Assembly (NCBI GenBank): GCA_019096155.1
Contig: JAHCVI010000006.1
Span: 1,736,001 to 1,800,000, forward strand
Source of the DNA: Staphylotrichum longicolle
Taxonomy: Eukaryota > Ascomycota > Sordariomycetes > Sordariales > Chaetomiaceae
Length of the DNA stretch: 64,000 nt
Reading direction: 5' to 3'
Part shown: positions 55,183 through 64,000 of the stretch, piece by piece
Layout of the letters: each line of letters begins with the position of its first letter
How positions within the stretch are numbered: position 1 is the first letter of the stretch
Position numbers and translations under genes: made by a program
The notes under the pieces: generated by a model
Told to the model about the DNA's origin: nothing
The model's database searches: none
What the model saw: only the letters and a program-made list of their open reading frames with translations

Positions 55183-56830
55183 ATGCCCGCACACATAGCC
55201 ATAATCGGCGCCGGCATAACGGGCACGACCCTCGCGATCGCCCTCGCCGCGCGCAACGTCCCCTTCACCGTCTACGAGCAGTCCCCGCGCGCGACCGAGC
55301 TGGGCGCGGGCCTCGGCTTCGGCCCCAACGCGGCGCGCGCCATGAAGATTGTCGACGGGACCCTGTGGGAGACGTTCATGCGCGTGAGCACGCCGCGGGA
55401 CGTGCGTCGGTCTTGTGCTGCGGCGGGGGCCGCCGCGGCGGATACTTCTGCTTCTGTGGAGGGTAAGGTTGGCGGGGATGGGGGTGTTGGTGTTGGTGTC
55501 AATGGCGGGAGTGAGGAGGGTGTTGACGGCTTGAATGATGGTGGTGTGCAGGGAGATGGAGAGGGGGAGGGAAACGAAGAGCCGGTGTGGATTGAGTTCT
55601 TGGACGGGACGGCCGACGTGGATCCGCGGGCGCTGGAGCCTGCGTTCCGGGTGGCGGCGCGGTTTGGGGAGGGGCACGGGGCTGTGCACCGGGCCAAGTG
55701 GTTGGAGGAGTTGATGGGAATGGTGCCCGAGGGGGTGGTGCAGTTTGGGAAGAGACTGGAGAGTCTAAAAGAGGTTGGGGGGAAAGTTGTGTTGAGATTT
55801 GAGGACGGGACGCAGGCGGAGGCGGATGCAGTGGTGGGCTGCGATGGAGTCAAGTCTAAAGTCAGAGAGGTGGTGGTGGGTGGGGAGGAGAAGGAGGGGG
55901 CGAAGTGCGGGTATAGCGGAAAGTATGCGTATCGGTGTATGATCCCGATGGACAGGGCGGTGGAGGAGATTGGAAGGGAGAGAACCGCTGTTTCGAGCTT
56001 ATGGGTAAGTTCTCTTTCTGGTGATCTCGAGTATGTGTGAGACGGGCTTATACTGACAAATGTAGATGGGTCATGGCAGACACGTCCTCACCTTCCCTGT
56101 GGGCACCCCCGGGCCGGATCAACTCCTCAATCTCGTTGCTTTTGTGACAGACTCAAACAAAGACTGGCCAAGCAAAGACGCTAGAAATCTCACCTTGCCA
56201 GCGACAAGAGATGATGCTCTACATGACTTTGAACAGGGAGGGTTCAGTAAAACGGTTCAGAAGCTCTTGAGACTGACCAAGGACAAAATGGACAAGGCAA
56301 GTCTTCTCTAGTCCTTTCTCAGCCGCTATGCAACGCCCTGTCTAGTTCTCATCCGTCAAGAAACACCGAGACTGATAACCCAACAGTGGGGCCTGTTCGA
56401 CCTCGCCAACCATCCCCTCCCCACCTTCTACTCCGGCCGGATCCTCGTCATTGGTGACGCCGCGCATGCCAGCACCCCACACCATGGTTCCGGGGCAGGG
56501 TTCTGCATGGAGGATGTTGCCGTCCTTTCCTCCCTCCTAGAGGAGCTGGTCAAGGATACCGACTCCACGCCGACAGAGATCCTCGCAGCCGTCTTCGCCG
56601 CATTCGACGCCAGCCGTCGGGAGCGAGACCAATGGCTGGTGCAGAGCAGCCGGCGAGCGGCAGACCTGTACGAGTGGCGGCTGCCGGGGACGGGCAGAGA
56701 GCACTTTGAAGCCATGCGAAAAGACATCGAGGGGCGCCAGGCGGTTTGCTGGGGTGTTGATTTGGACAAGGCGATAGAAAAGGCCAGGGCAGACCTCAAA
56801 AGTCGGCTCGGCGTTCCGACGAAGGAGTGA
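55183..56830 (+). CDS. FAD-dependent monooxygenase (salicylate hydroxylase-like)
   Basis: Three exons (55183-56004, 56066-56296, 56387-56830) give 498 residues. The N terminus is an FAD-binding fold, IAIIGAGITGTTLAIAL, ending with YEQ. VVGCDGVKSKVRE is the second FAD/NADPH motif and RILVIGDAAHASTPHHGSG is the GD motif that closes the flavin site. Such proteins hydroxylate aromatic rings using NAD(P)H and O2. The second intron starts with GC (GCAAGT) rather than GT. A Gly/Ala/Glu-rich insert at residues of about 78-128 (AAAGAAAADTSASVEG, then GVGVGVNGG) interrupts the fold and is unusual. The gene ends 19 bases before the stop codon of a 2-hydroxyacid dehydrogenase on the other strand. Confidence 0.9.
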
Positions 56831-56849
56831 TTCTAGGAGAGGTAGACTC

Positions 56850-58005
56850 TCAGTAGTGGTGCTCCCGGTTGATAATGTTGATCAAAGACTCTCCTTTGAT
56901 CAGATGCTCCAGGTTCTGTTCAAGAATGCCCTGTATGCGCGTGAAAAGCTGCGGCGTTTGCCAGCTGACATGGGGGCTGATGAAAACGTTGGGCGCCGTA
57001 AAGAGGGGGTGTCCATCTGGCAGCGGCTCGGGATCCGTCACGTCGAGCGCCGCCCCTCTGATCTTGCCCTCTCGGAGTGCGTCAAGCAGCGCGTCCGTGT
57101 CGATGTGCTCGCCGCGGGCAATATTGGAGATGAACGTCTTCTTCCTTGACAAGATTTCAAACTGCTCGCGGCCGAGGATGTACTTTGTCGCCGCGGTGAG
57201 GGGCAGACTCAACACCAAGATGTCGAGGTCCTGCGCCAGAAATTCGTTGACGGCCTCTTTTGACGACCCGTGAAACCACTTGGCGGGAACAACGCCATCC
57301 GGATCCCCTGTTCCGGCGACGCAATAGCTGTCGTCCTTGCGAGAGTCAGGGGTCGACCTTTCGCTGCGAGTGTACGCGTAGACTTCCATGCCCAACGCCT
57401 GGCCCAAACGAGCGCACTGCCGTCCGATCGCCCCGTAGCCGAGGACGCCCATGCGGAGGCCGGGCGAGTCGCGGACATTGAGATGCATCAGGCGGCTGAA
57501 CTGTTGCTTCTGCTGTTGAGCCGCGTAGTCCAGGAAATGGTGGCTCATCATCAGCCAGGTGCCAATGACCCACTCGGCAATCTGGGGGCTGGAGCTGTGT
57601 CAGTGTGTCCAAGTTCGTCAGGAAATCGGCGGCATAGACATACGAGTGGGCCCCGTTTGCAGTACACAAGATGACGTCCGGGTTCTTGTAGAGCTCGTGA
57701 GGAATCCACTTATCCGCGCCAGCCGAGATCAGCTGGACATAGCGGACCTTTTGGAGGCGCTCGATTGGATGGGGCCATAGGGTTAGAAGAATGGTAACAT
57801 CCTCATAGACCTCCTCAGGGAGCGGCTCTGGGGGAAAGGTGGTCGACTGAACGGCCCACCGCACCTTGAATCCGGGGTACAGGGCTTCAAGTCGGGCGAT
57901 CCACTGTTCCTGGGGCGGGAACGGGATGGCGACTAAGAGGACATCATTGCTGAGGCCATCATTGCTGTGGCCGTTGGCCGGCGAGGTCGTGACCCTTGAA
58001 CCCAT
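56850..58005 (-). CDS. D-isomer-specific 2-hydroxyacid dehydrogenase
   Basis: Two exons (58005-57644 and 57588-56850) give 366 residues. The intron (GTATGT, CTGAC, acceptor after CTCCAG) restores GAHSPQIAEWVIG, the conserved hinge of the family. The NAD-binding motif is MGVLGYGAIGRQCARL. The catalytic arginine lies in SNIARGEHID, the glutamate in DVTDPEPLPDG and the histidine in FISPHVSWQTP, so Arg, Glu and His are all present. The product should interconvert 2-oxo and D-2-hydroxy acids such as glyoxylate or hydroxypyruvate; the substrate is not readable. The N-terminal segment uses PFPPQEQWIARLEA, as in fungal relatives. The ATG at 58005 is the first inside a promoter-like gap. It is convergent with the FAD monooxygenase. 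Confidence 0.93.
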
Positions 58006-58629
58006 GGTCGCAACGTGTTTGGTGGAAGCTGGGAACAGTAAGATGGTAGGAAGGTGATGCGAAGGGGTTGTGAGAGGAGGAGGTTGTGGGTTTCGACGGT
58101 GCTTATCAATGCTGGAGTCGTCCGGAGGCTTCAGCCAACCACGAGTGTTGTCTCTTGGATGGGCCGGATTCCCCGCGCTCCATTGGTTATGGCCGAGGCT
58201 GAGTCCATTGCGGAGTCGTCGTTGCGGAGCACGCGATGCTTCCGTCCGGTCCGGTGCGGCGAACCCAGAGATCCGGTGCTGACTGAAGCAGAATAACGAG
58301 TGATACTGGGCAAGTCGGTCGTAGAGTCCCGGTCTGGGACGATGAAGTGCGCCGGTGATAACGGATTTTGCCCGACGACGCCAACCAGACCCATGCATGT
58401 GTCACATCCTTCGGCTGACGTCAGAGCCGAGGTTCCGTGGTTCCAGAGTGGTTCAGATTGCACAGAAGTGAGAAGTTTGGCCTTGTCAACCCAGTCATTC
58501 CAGGCAGGAGTCCTTTGTAGTGTTGCTGTCTCAAGTGCATGCTGAATGCAGCTCTTAAGATCCAGACCAACCTAGTTCTCGCCCCCATTTGCTCCTGGCC
58601 CTCGTACCATAATAAAGCTGGCTCCCGCC
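58006..58629. other. Intergenic
   Basis: The promoter side of the dehydrogenase. No gene is seen. Confidence 0.4.
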
Positions 58630-59085
58630 TCACTTCTCACCCCCGTCCCCCTTCCTCCCAGGCATCCTGTCCGGCGCCCCCTCCCACCTCTCCACGCCCT
58701 CCGGGATCTCAACAACAGCGCTCCTGGTGTAAATATGCGGCGCCCCTTTCCAGTTTAGCCCCTTCACCAACCCGCCCTTGAAGACAACAGTGTCCCGCTC
58801 GGTGCCATCCGGCTCCCGGATGCGGTGCATCACCCGCCCGCCACACTCCTTGCAAAAATAACAGTCCATGGTTCGGCCCTCATTCGCCGGGCGCGTCCAC
58901 ACCCCGAGCTTGGAGGCCAGCTCCGGCGAGAGCGGGAAAAGGCCCGCCGCGGGGAAGATGGCGCTCGTGCCGTAGGCTGACGAAGATTGCTTGCGGCATT
59001 CGGTGCAGTGGCAGTGGTAGACGGCGAGCGGGGAGGGGGTGGGAGTCGTGAGGGTGATGGTCCCGCATTGGCAGGCCACCTCCAT
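58630..59085 (-). CDS. GFA/CENP-V domain protein
   Basis: An intronless frame of 151 residues, the standard size for the glutathione-dependent formaldehyde-activating (GFA) family. Zinc-binding cysteines are all visible: CQCG near the start, YHCHCTECRKQSSSAYG, and DCYFCKECGGRVMHR. GGLVKGLNWKGAPHIYTRSA is the family's C-terminal strand region. Members bind zinc with a beta-tent fold and many have no proven activity, so formaldehyde chemistry should not be assumed. It is cytosolic (no signal peptide). The start ATG at 59085 begins directly with the first CxC strand. Confidence 0.92.
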   Translation of the reverse strand: MEVACQCGTITLTTPTPSPLAVYHCHCTECRKQSSSAYGTSAIFPAAGLFPLSPELASKLGVWTRPANEGRTMDCYFCKECGGRVMHRIREPDGTERDTVVFKGGLVKGLNWKGAPHIYTRSAVVEIPEGVERWEGAPDRMPGRKGDGGEK

Positions 59086-59410
59086 TGTAGGTGTTTGGAT
59101 GGTGGTTTCGGAGCTGAGGTGCGAGATTCAGTGTCGGCCTTCAAGGAACCTGGAAGTTTCCAAGTGGGGTTGATTCATGTGTGCTTGACTGGGGAGCGAT
59201 TAGCGAAGAGGGTCAGTTGCGGGGGAGAGAAGAAGCTCCTAAGGGTTAGGGTCGGCTGCTTGGCCCACCCAGCTCCGAGAAAGGGGTGACCCTTGGCCCA
59301 CCTCCAGCCCACCAAGCCCACCCACACCGGCGGAAAACTCTGCAAAAAAAACCTCTTTGCTCGATTCGGCTCTCCAACAATCCCTGTCGGAAATCATCCT
59401 CGACCTCAAA
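59086..59410. other. Intergenic
   Basis: The gap between the GFA gene promoter and the tRNA gene. Nothing else is recognised. Confidence 0.4.
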
Positions 59411-59491
59411 TCGGGTATGGTGTAGCGGTAACATCGATGACTCTCACTTCCAGTGTCTCATCAGCCCGGGGTTCGACTCCCCGTATCCGAG
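59411..59491 (+). tRNA. tRNA-Glu (CTC anticodon) with a 10-base intron
   Basis: The acceptor stem TCGGGTA pairs with TATCCGA (one G-T pair) and is followed by discriminator G. The D stem GTGT/ACAT encloses AGCGGTA. The anticodon stem GATGA/TCATC encloses 17 bases, which become the normal 7-base loop if CTTCCAGTGT (59447-59456) is removed after position 37. The remaining loop has anticodon CTC. The T arm is CGGGG-TTCGACT-CCCCG, which also holds the internal B box, and the D arm holds the A box. A T-run (TTCTTTTG) follows as a pol III terminator. Confidence 0.93.
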
Positions 59492-61080
59492 ATTCTTTTG
59501 CCCTTGGTCCCCATGGACTTGTCTTTTTGTCCACGAGCTGTTCTCAATGTTTCTCGAGGATGGCATGTCGTACCGTGGCCCTGGTGTCCAGTTGATTCCG
59601 AACGGGAACTTGTTTTGCCCAGCCTCTGCTTTCTCTGTTCCTCAAGCATTCTTCACTTAATCATAGGTAGATCGCCACAATGCTGCCGGCGACAAAGCAC
59701 AGAGGAAGCCCCACGCTCGAGACGCTAATTCTAGGTTTGTTCCCAGCCTGCCAGCTTGGATATCGAGTACCAAGAGCCAAGAGACAAAAGCGCAGACTCC
59801 TTCTATCCCTGTGCTGATCACTTGGCCACAGCCTTTTCACAGTCTGGGAACAGGAACTCAGAATGCTTATCTCCCTCCTACAAGATGTCGATCAGGGCCA
59901 TGAACCGGGTTCTTGGCATTCCGTTAGAGTGCAGAGCGAGTGTGAATAGATCGTTCAGATCATCCGGAACACAAACTCATCAATTGTCTCTACAGACCGT
60001 AGTCCCGATTTGTGCGCCTGATATTCCTATGCCAGTTCTGCGCTCACTCCTACAGCTTCGTCACACGCGAAAACGGCAACGAGTACTCCAGTGCCTCCAC
60101 CGTATCCACGAGGTCTTCTGTCGCAATATGGGTGTATCCTGAGGATGGCTGTGGTTGGTGCGCCTGTCAAAGACTGCTGGAGGCGGGCGAACGGACCAGG
60201 GCGGATATTCTCAGCCACATGTAAGGGCGGTGTTGTTGCCATCGGCTAATATCAATGTTGAAACCATCGCCCTGCCCATCGCTCCGCCGATCTCCCGTGC
60301 GCAGCCAACAGTTGGTCCATTTCTTGTCCCTATTACCCCTGAACCAAAAACGCTCAGAAACAGAAATGAAGGATGGGATATCGTGTCACGATCATTCAAG
60401 AGTCTCATATCCTCTTCTCCCAAAAGTTCTTGTCTCGATATTGCCCCGGTGTTCTAAGCAGATACACCTCTCAAGCGCACATCATCAAATGGATCTGGGG
60501 ACTACGGGGTGCCAAGAATCCCGCAGCTTGCAACGTCAGTGGCGTTCAGGGCCCGAGAATATGCATTCGCCTGGCTGCCAGTACTACCTTCCCCGGAATA
60601 AGTGATGCCGGTAGTGAACGGGCAAGACGGGACTACCCCGCAAAATCGGAGATTTAATGATTAAACTCAGGGATTCCGTCTTGGCTCAGACGACGTTGAT
60701 CGGCACCTGTTCTTGGAAAAGGTTCCAACAAGACTGGGGCCGGTCTGACGGAACACTCCCACTCCCGCCTACCTCCGGCTAAATGCCAATGGGCAAGGCA
60801 ACGAGATCGGCTTCCTATGTCCGCCATGTCGTTGGTGCCGTAAACCATCCGCCAACCACGGCGAATGGCAGACATGTAACCCCAGGATATGAATGCGTTT
60901 CTGGGAAAAGGCCCTAAGTCTTGGCTGTCGGGTCCCAAGGATATCGATGGCTCGTGAGTGTCTCGTGGATCTCCGATAGCCCACGGGCCATGGCTTATAA
61001 ACAGACCATCAATCGCCTTCCGTACCCCGGTGCTTGATTCCTCGTCCCTTTCAGAACAGTCGACCCTATTTGCAGACGCC
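59492..61080. other. Intergenic
   Basis: 1.6 kb without a supportable gene. A TATA box (TTATAAA, about 60995-61001) lies roughly 80 bases upstream of the second xylanase start. Confidence 0.4.
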
Positions 61081-61806
61081 ATGGTCAAACTTTCCCTCCT
61101 CACGGTCAGCCTTGTGGCTCCCACTGTGTTCGCGGGCCCCGTATCCGGCCCTCAAACTCAAACTGAGACCGAGCTTGCGCGTCGGCAGGGCTACTATTTC
61201 CAGAACTGGTCTGAAGGTGGCAGCAACATCCGGTGCAACAACGGCGGTGGTGGTACGTACACGGCCAACTGGAACAGCAAGGGTGGCTTTGTATGCGGCA
61301 AAGGCTGGAGCTATGGCGGTAACCGGTTAGTGCGACCTCTTGACAATGAGCCTAACAGCCTTCTCTAAACAACTGTGCCCGTCTGCAGAGCCATCAAGTA
61401 TACTGGATCGTACAACGCCACGGGGCCCGGATACCTCGCTGTCTACGGCTGGACGCGGAACCCGCTGATCGAGTACTACATCATCGAAGCACACGCGGAC
61501 CTTGCCCCCAATGAACCCTGGACATCCAAGGGCAACTTCAGTACATCCGAAGGCGATTACGAGGTGTTCACCAGCACACGCGTCAACAAGCCGTCCATCG
61601 AAGGCACCAGGACGTTCCAGCAGTATTGGTCCGTCCGGAAGGAGCAGCGGGTTGGCGGGACAGTGACAACCAAGACGCATTTTGACGAGTGGGCCAAGCT
61701 AGGGATGAGGCTGGGCAACCATGACTACGTGATCATGGCGACGGAGGGTTATACCGCAACTGGTGGTCCGGGAAGCAGCGGGTCGTGCACCATCAACCTG
61801 CAGTAA
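61081..61806 (+). CDS. GH11 endo-1,4-beta-xylanase (second copy)
   Basis: Two exons (61081-61325 and 61389-61806) give 220 residues. A signal peptide (LSLLTVSLVAPTVFAGP) and a propeptide ending RR precede the domain YYFQNWSEGGSNIRC. The nucleophile is in VYGWTRNPLIEYYI (Glu110) and the acid/base in IMATEGYTATG (Glu201); KPSIEGTRTFQQYW is the thumb region. There are cysteines in IRCNNGG and FVCGKG that could pair, and the protein ends SGSCTINLQ. It differs from the first GH11 protein in the N-terminal strands, the cord region and the C terminus, so the two are not recent duplicates. The intron sits at the same place in both genes, after the GWxxG..R segment, which shows common descent. Confidence 0.95.
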
Positions 61807-62036
61807 AGAAGCTGGAAAAGCACGGTATTGGTTCTGGGATGGGGCTTGATTGCGCTTTTTATCATAACCCCTGAGCAAGTCAATCTTCTTTTCTTGTGGA
61901 CATTATCAACATACGTGTAAATACTCAGAATGAACTCAATATAACACCTACCTATCTTCCTGAATCCTGCGCATCTGCTCCAACACCACCTCGTGTAGCC
62001 CCCTTAACCACATGCCAACCCCGAGACCCGTACCTC

Positions 62037-63827
62037 TCACAGCTCCTTCCTCTCTCCGACAACCACATTGCGAATAGCCTCTCCCAACTCAGGCGCAACC
62101 CTCGAGAACATATCTACCAAAACTCATCAGTCAGCCACTCAGAAAAGAATCACCCCAACAACATGCACTTACCAAACACCCCCTGCCACACCTCAGGCTT
62201 GGCCTTGCTCAAATGCGCCGCCACATTCCTCACAAACGCCTCCTGCTGCCCCTCCTGCCGTCCCAACACCTCCCCCCAAAACACCCTCGCCTGCACAAAG
62301 TCCTCCTCGGTCACCTCGCTTGCATACTCCGCCACCGACCCCGCCGCCCAAACCTCATGCTCGCTGATGCGGCCCAACTTGCCCACACCCACGCGAGAAG
62401 CAGAAGAAGAGGATGACACGCGCGGGTGCGGGTGCGGGGGTGGCGGCCGGACGTAGTTCGCCTCGCCGCCGTAGTTGCCGTTGATGGTTGCCCTACCGTC
62501 GCGCTGGAAGGGGCAGTAGACGGGCGCGACGGGCCGGTTGGGCGGGAGCTGTTGGTAGTTGACGCCGAGGCGGTAGCGGGCGGCGTCGGGGTAGGCGAAC
62601 ATGCGGGCTTGGAGCACTAGGCGAGTTCATTTGATTAGCGGGTTTGGCGGAAAAGGGGAGGGGTGAGTTGTGCTGGGTGGAGTCACGTACTGGGGTCGGC
62701 GGAGGGCGCGAGGCCGGGGACCATGGTTGAGGGGGAGAAGGCGGCTTGTTCAATCTCGGCGAAGTAATTATCAGGCTGTGAAGCGGAAGAGAGAGTCAGC
62801 AACAAACAGAGATGGAGATGTGGTTTGGAAGGCTTACGTTCTTGTTAAAGGTGAGCTTGCCCACCGGCTGCAGCGGAAAGTCGGCGTGCGGCCACACCTT
62901 GGTCATGTCAAACACGTTCCAGCGGTACGCCTCAGACTGCTCCGGCGTCATGGCCTGGATGTACAAGGTCCAGGACGGAAAGTTTCCCGCTTCAATGGCG
63001 TTGTGGAGGTCGGCAGCGTGGTTGTCGGGGTCTTGGCCGGCCAGCCGCGCTGCCTCGTCGTTGGTGAGCGTCTCATTGCCCTGGTTGGCCTTGAAGTGGA
63101 ACTTGACGTAGTGAAAGGTTCCGTCCGGCTTGGTGAGCTTGTATGTGTGCCCGCTGTAACCATTCACGTGGCGGACCGACTTGGGCGTGCCGCGGTCACT
63201 GAAGATGAGCATGAGCGCGTGGATCCCCTCTTGGTTGTGCGCGTGGAAATCCCAGAACATAGTGGCATCAGTGATGTTGGTTGCAGGATGGCGCTTGTGG
63301 GACCGGTTCAACGACGGGAACTTGATGGGGTCGCGGATGAAGAAAACGGGAATGTCGTTGAAAACAAAGTCCTGATTGCCCTCCTCGGTGAAGATCTTCA
63401 GGGCCCAGCCCCGGACATCGCGGGCGGTGTCGGCGCTGCCCCTTTCTCCGCCAACAGTCGAGATGCGTGACAGCGTCTTGCTCTTCTTGCCAACGCCCGT
63501 GAGGAACTTGGCCGAGGTGAGGTGGGAGATATCATGGGTGACCTCAAACTCGCCCCACGCGCCTACCGCGTGAGCGTGGACGACGCGCTCAGGAATGCGT
63601 TCGCGGTTGAAGTGAGCCAGAGTTTCAATGAGCTGAGTGTCCTGCAGCAGCATCAAGCCCTTGACGGGCGAGCCAGCGCTGAAGCGCTGCGCAGAGGTGG
63701 GATTCGCATATGGGCACCCTGCCGTGGAGTTAGCAACCAGGCCACAGGGGGTAGGATTACTCCGTGATGAGTTGATACCTTCTGCAAGAGTGTACACTGG
63801 ACCAGTAGGTACTTCCAGGGAACCCAT
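62037..63827 (-). CDS. Monofunctional haem catalase, small-subunit type
   Basis: Five exons (63827-63779, 63718-62838, 62775-62691, 62616-62173, 62113-62037) join into 511 residues, the size of small-subunit catalases without the C-terminal flavodoxin-like domain. The catalytic histidine lies in ERVVHAHAVGAWGEFE and the distal asparagine in FVFNDIPVFFIRDP. The proximal haem-ligand tyrosine is in RMFAYPDAARYRLG, created by the joint of exons 3 and 4. PDNYFAEIEQAAFSPSTMVPG is a family block. The product dismutates hydrogen peroxide. The C terminus ends KEL with no SKL-type peroxisomal signal, and there is no signal peptide, so a cytosolic location or an atypical import route is likely. The 49-base first exon is easily missed; it sets the true start MGSLEV. 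Confidence 0.94.
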
Positions 63828-64000
63828 CTTTGAGTCGATTCTTTTCAGAATAGTAGATAGGGGCGGAGTAGTAAGATGCAGAGTGAGATGAGCTCGAGAA
63901 CGGGCAGAGCAGCCAGAGGTCGATACATCAATAACGGACAGCGAGATGTGTCTCGACGGACAAAAGGCCGAAATTACTTTGGAGCTGTCAGGCAGCAGGA
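63828..64000. other. Promoter side of the catalase gene, window end
   Basis: It contains upstream sequence only. No gene is seen before the window ends. Confidence 0.4.

Noticed and set aside
57346..58398. Longer N terminus for the 2-hydroxyacid dehydrogenase reaching 58398
   Set aside because: The added 131 residues are low in coding quality and precede a good ATG at 58005 that matches family length.
1..64000. CRISPR arrays, insertion sequences, complete transposons
   Set aside because: No regularly spaced repeats, terminal inverted repeats or transposase/reverse-transcriptase motifs were seen; the gene structure is eukaryotic.

Overview
The window looks like nuclear DNA of a filamentous ascomycete (Pezizomycotina, probably a Sordariomycete; the class is inferred). 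Most genes carry 1-8 short introns with GT..AG ends and CTGAC/CTAAC-like branch sites. HET-domain genes, a patatin-NACHT receptor, secreted xylanases, an eqolisin peptidase, tyrosinase and small secreted cysteine-rich proteins are all typical of such fungi. Genes were assembled by joining exons by eye, so splice sites are predictions supported by restored reading frame and family motifs.

Layout. 0-9 kb: end of a HET gene, a BTB protein, a single-pass cysteine-rich membrane protein, an MFS sugar transporter whose frame is broken, and a small secreted protein resembling fungal calcium-binding CBP. 11-25 kb: a GT31-like Golgi glycosyltransferase, an SRPK-like kinase, a divergent pair of secreted phenol-oxidising enzymes (tyrosinase and intradiol dioxygenase), a GH11 xylanase, a glutamic peptidase and an SGNH hydrolase. 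25.8-36 kb: a damaged tract with two HET genes, a glycine-rich-domain protein and a cysteine-rich secreted protein gene, all with broken frames. 36-43 kb: a 2EXR protein, a glyoxalase-fold protein and two conserved fungal proteins of unknown function. 43-48 kb: a 1478-residue NLR-like receptor with a patatin domain, a degenerate NTPase-like module and a NACHT domain. 48-64 kb: a 12-cysteine secreted protein, an unknown 288-residue protein, a fungal rhodopsin-like seven-helix protein, an FAD monooxygenase tail to tail with a 2-hydroxyacid dehydrogenase, a GFA protein, an intron-containing tRNA-Glu, a second GH11 xylanase and a small-subunit catalase.

Three themes connect the genes. One is attack on plant material and phenolics (two xylanases, peptidase, tyrosinase, dioxygenase, monooxygenase, SGNH hydrolase). 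The second is self/non-self recognition (three HET loci plus the patatin-NACHT receptor). The third is small secreted or surface proteins. The most unusual single gene is the patatin / pseudo-NTPase / NACHT receptor. The most striking sequence-level pattern is repeated loss of single bases, mostly G or C, from coding sequence. It is concentrated at 26-30 kb and could be assembly error or gene decay.
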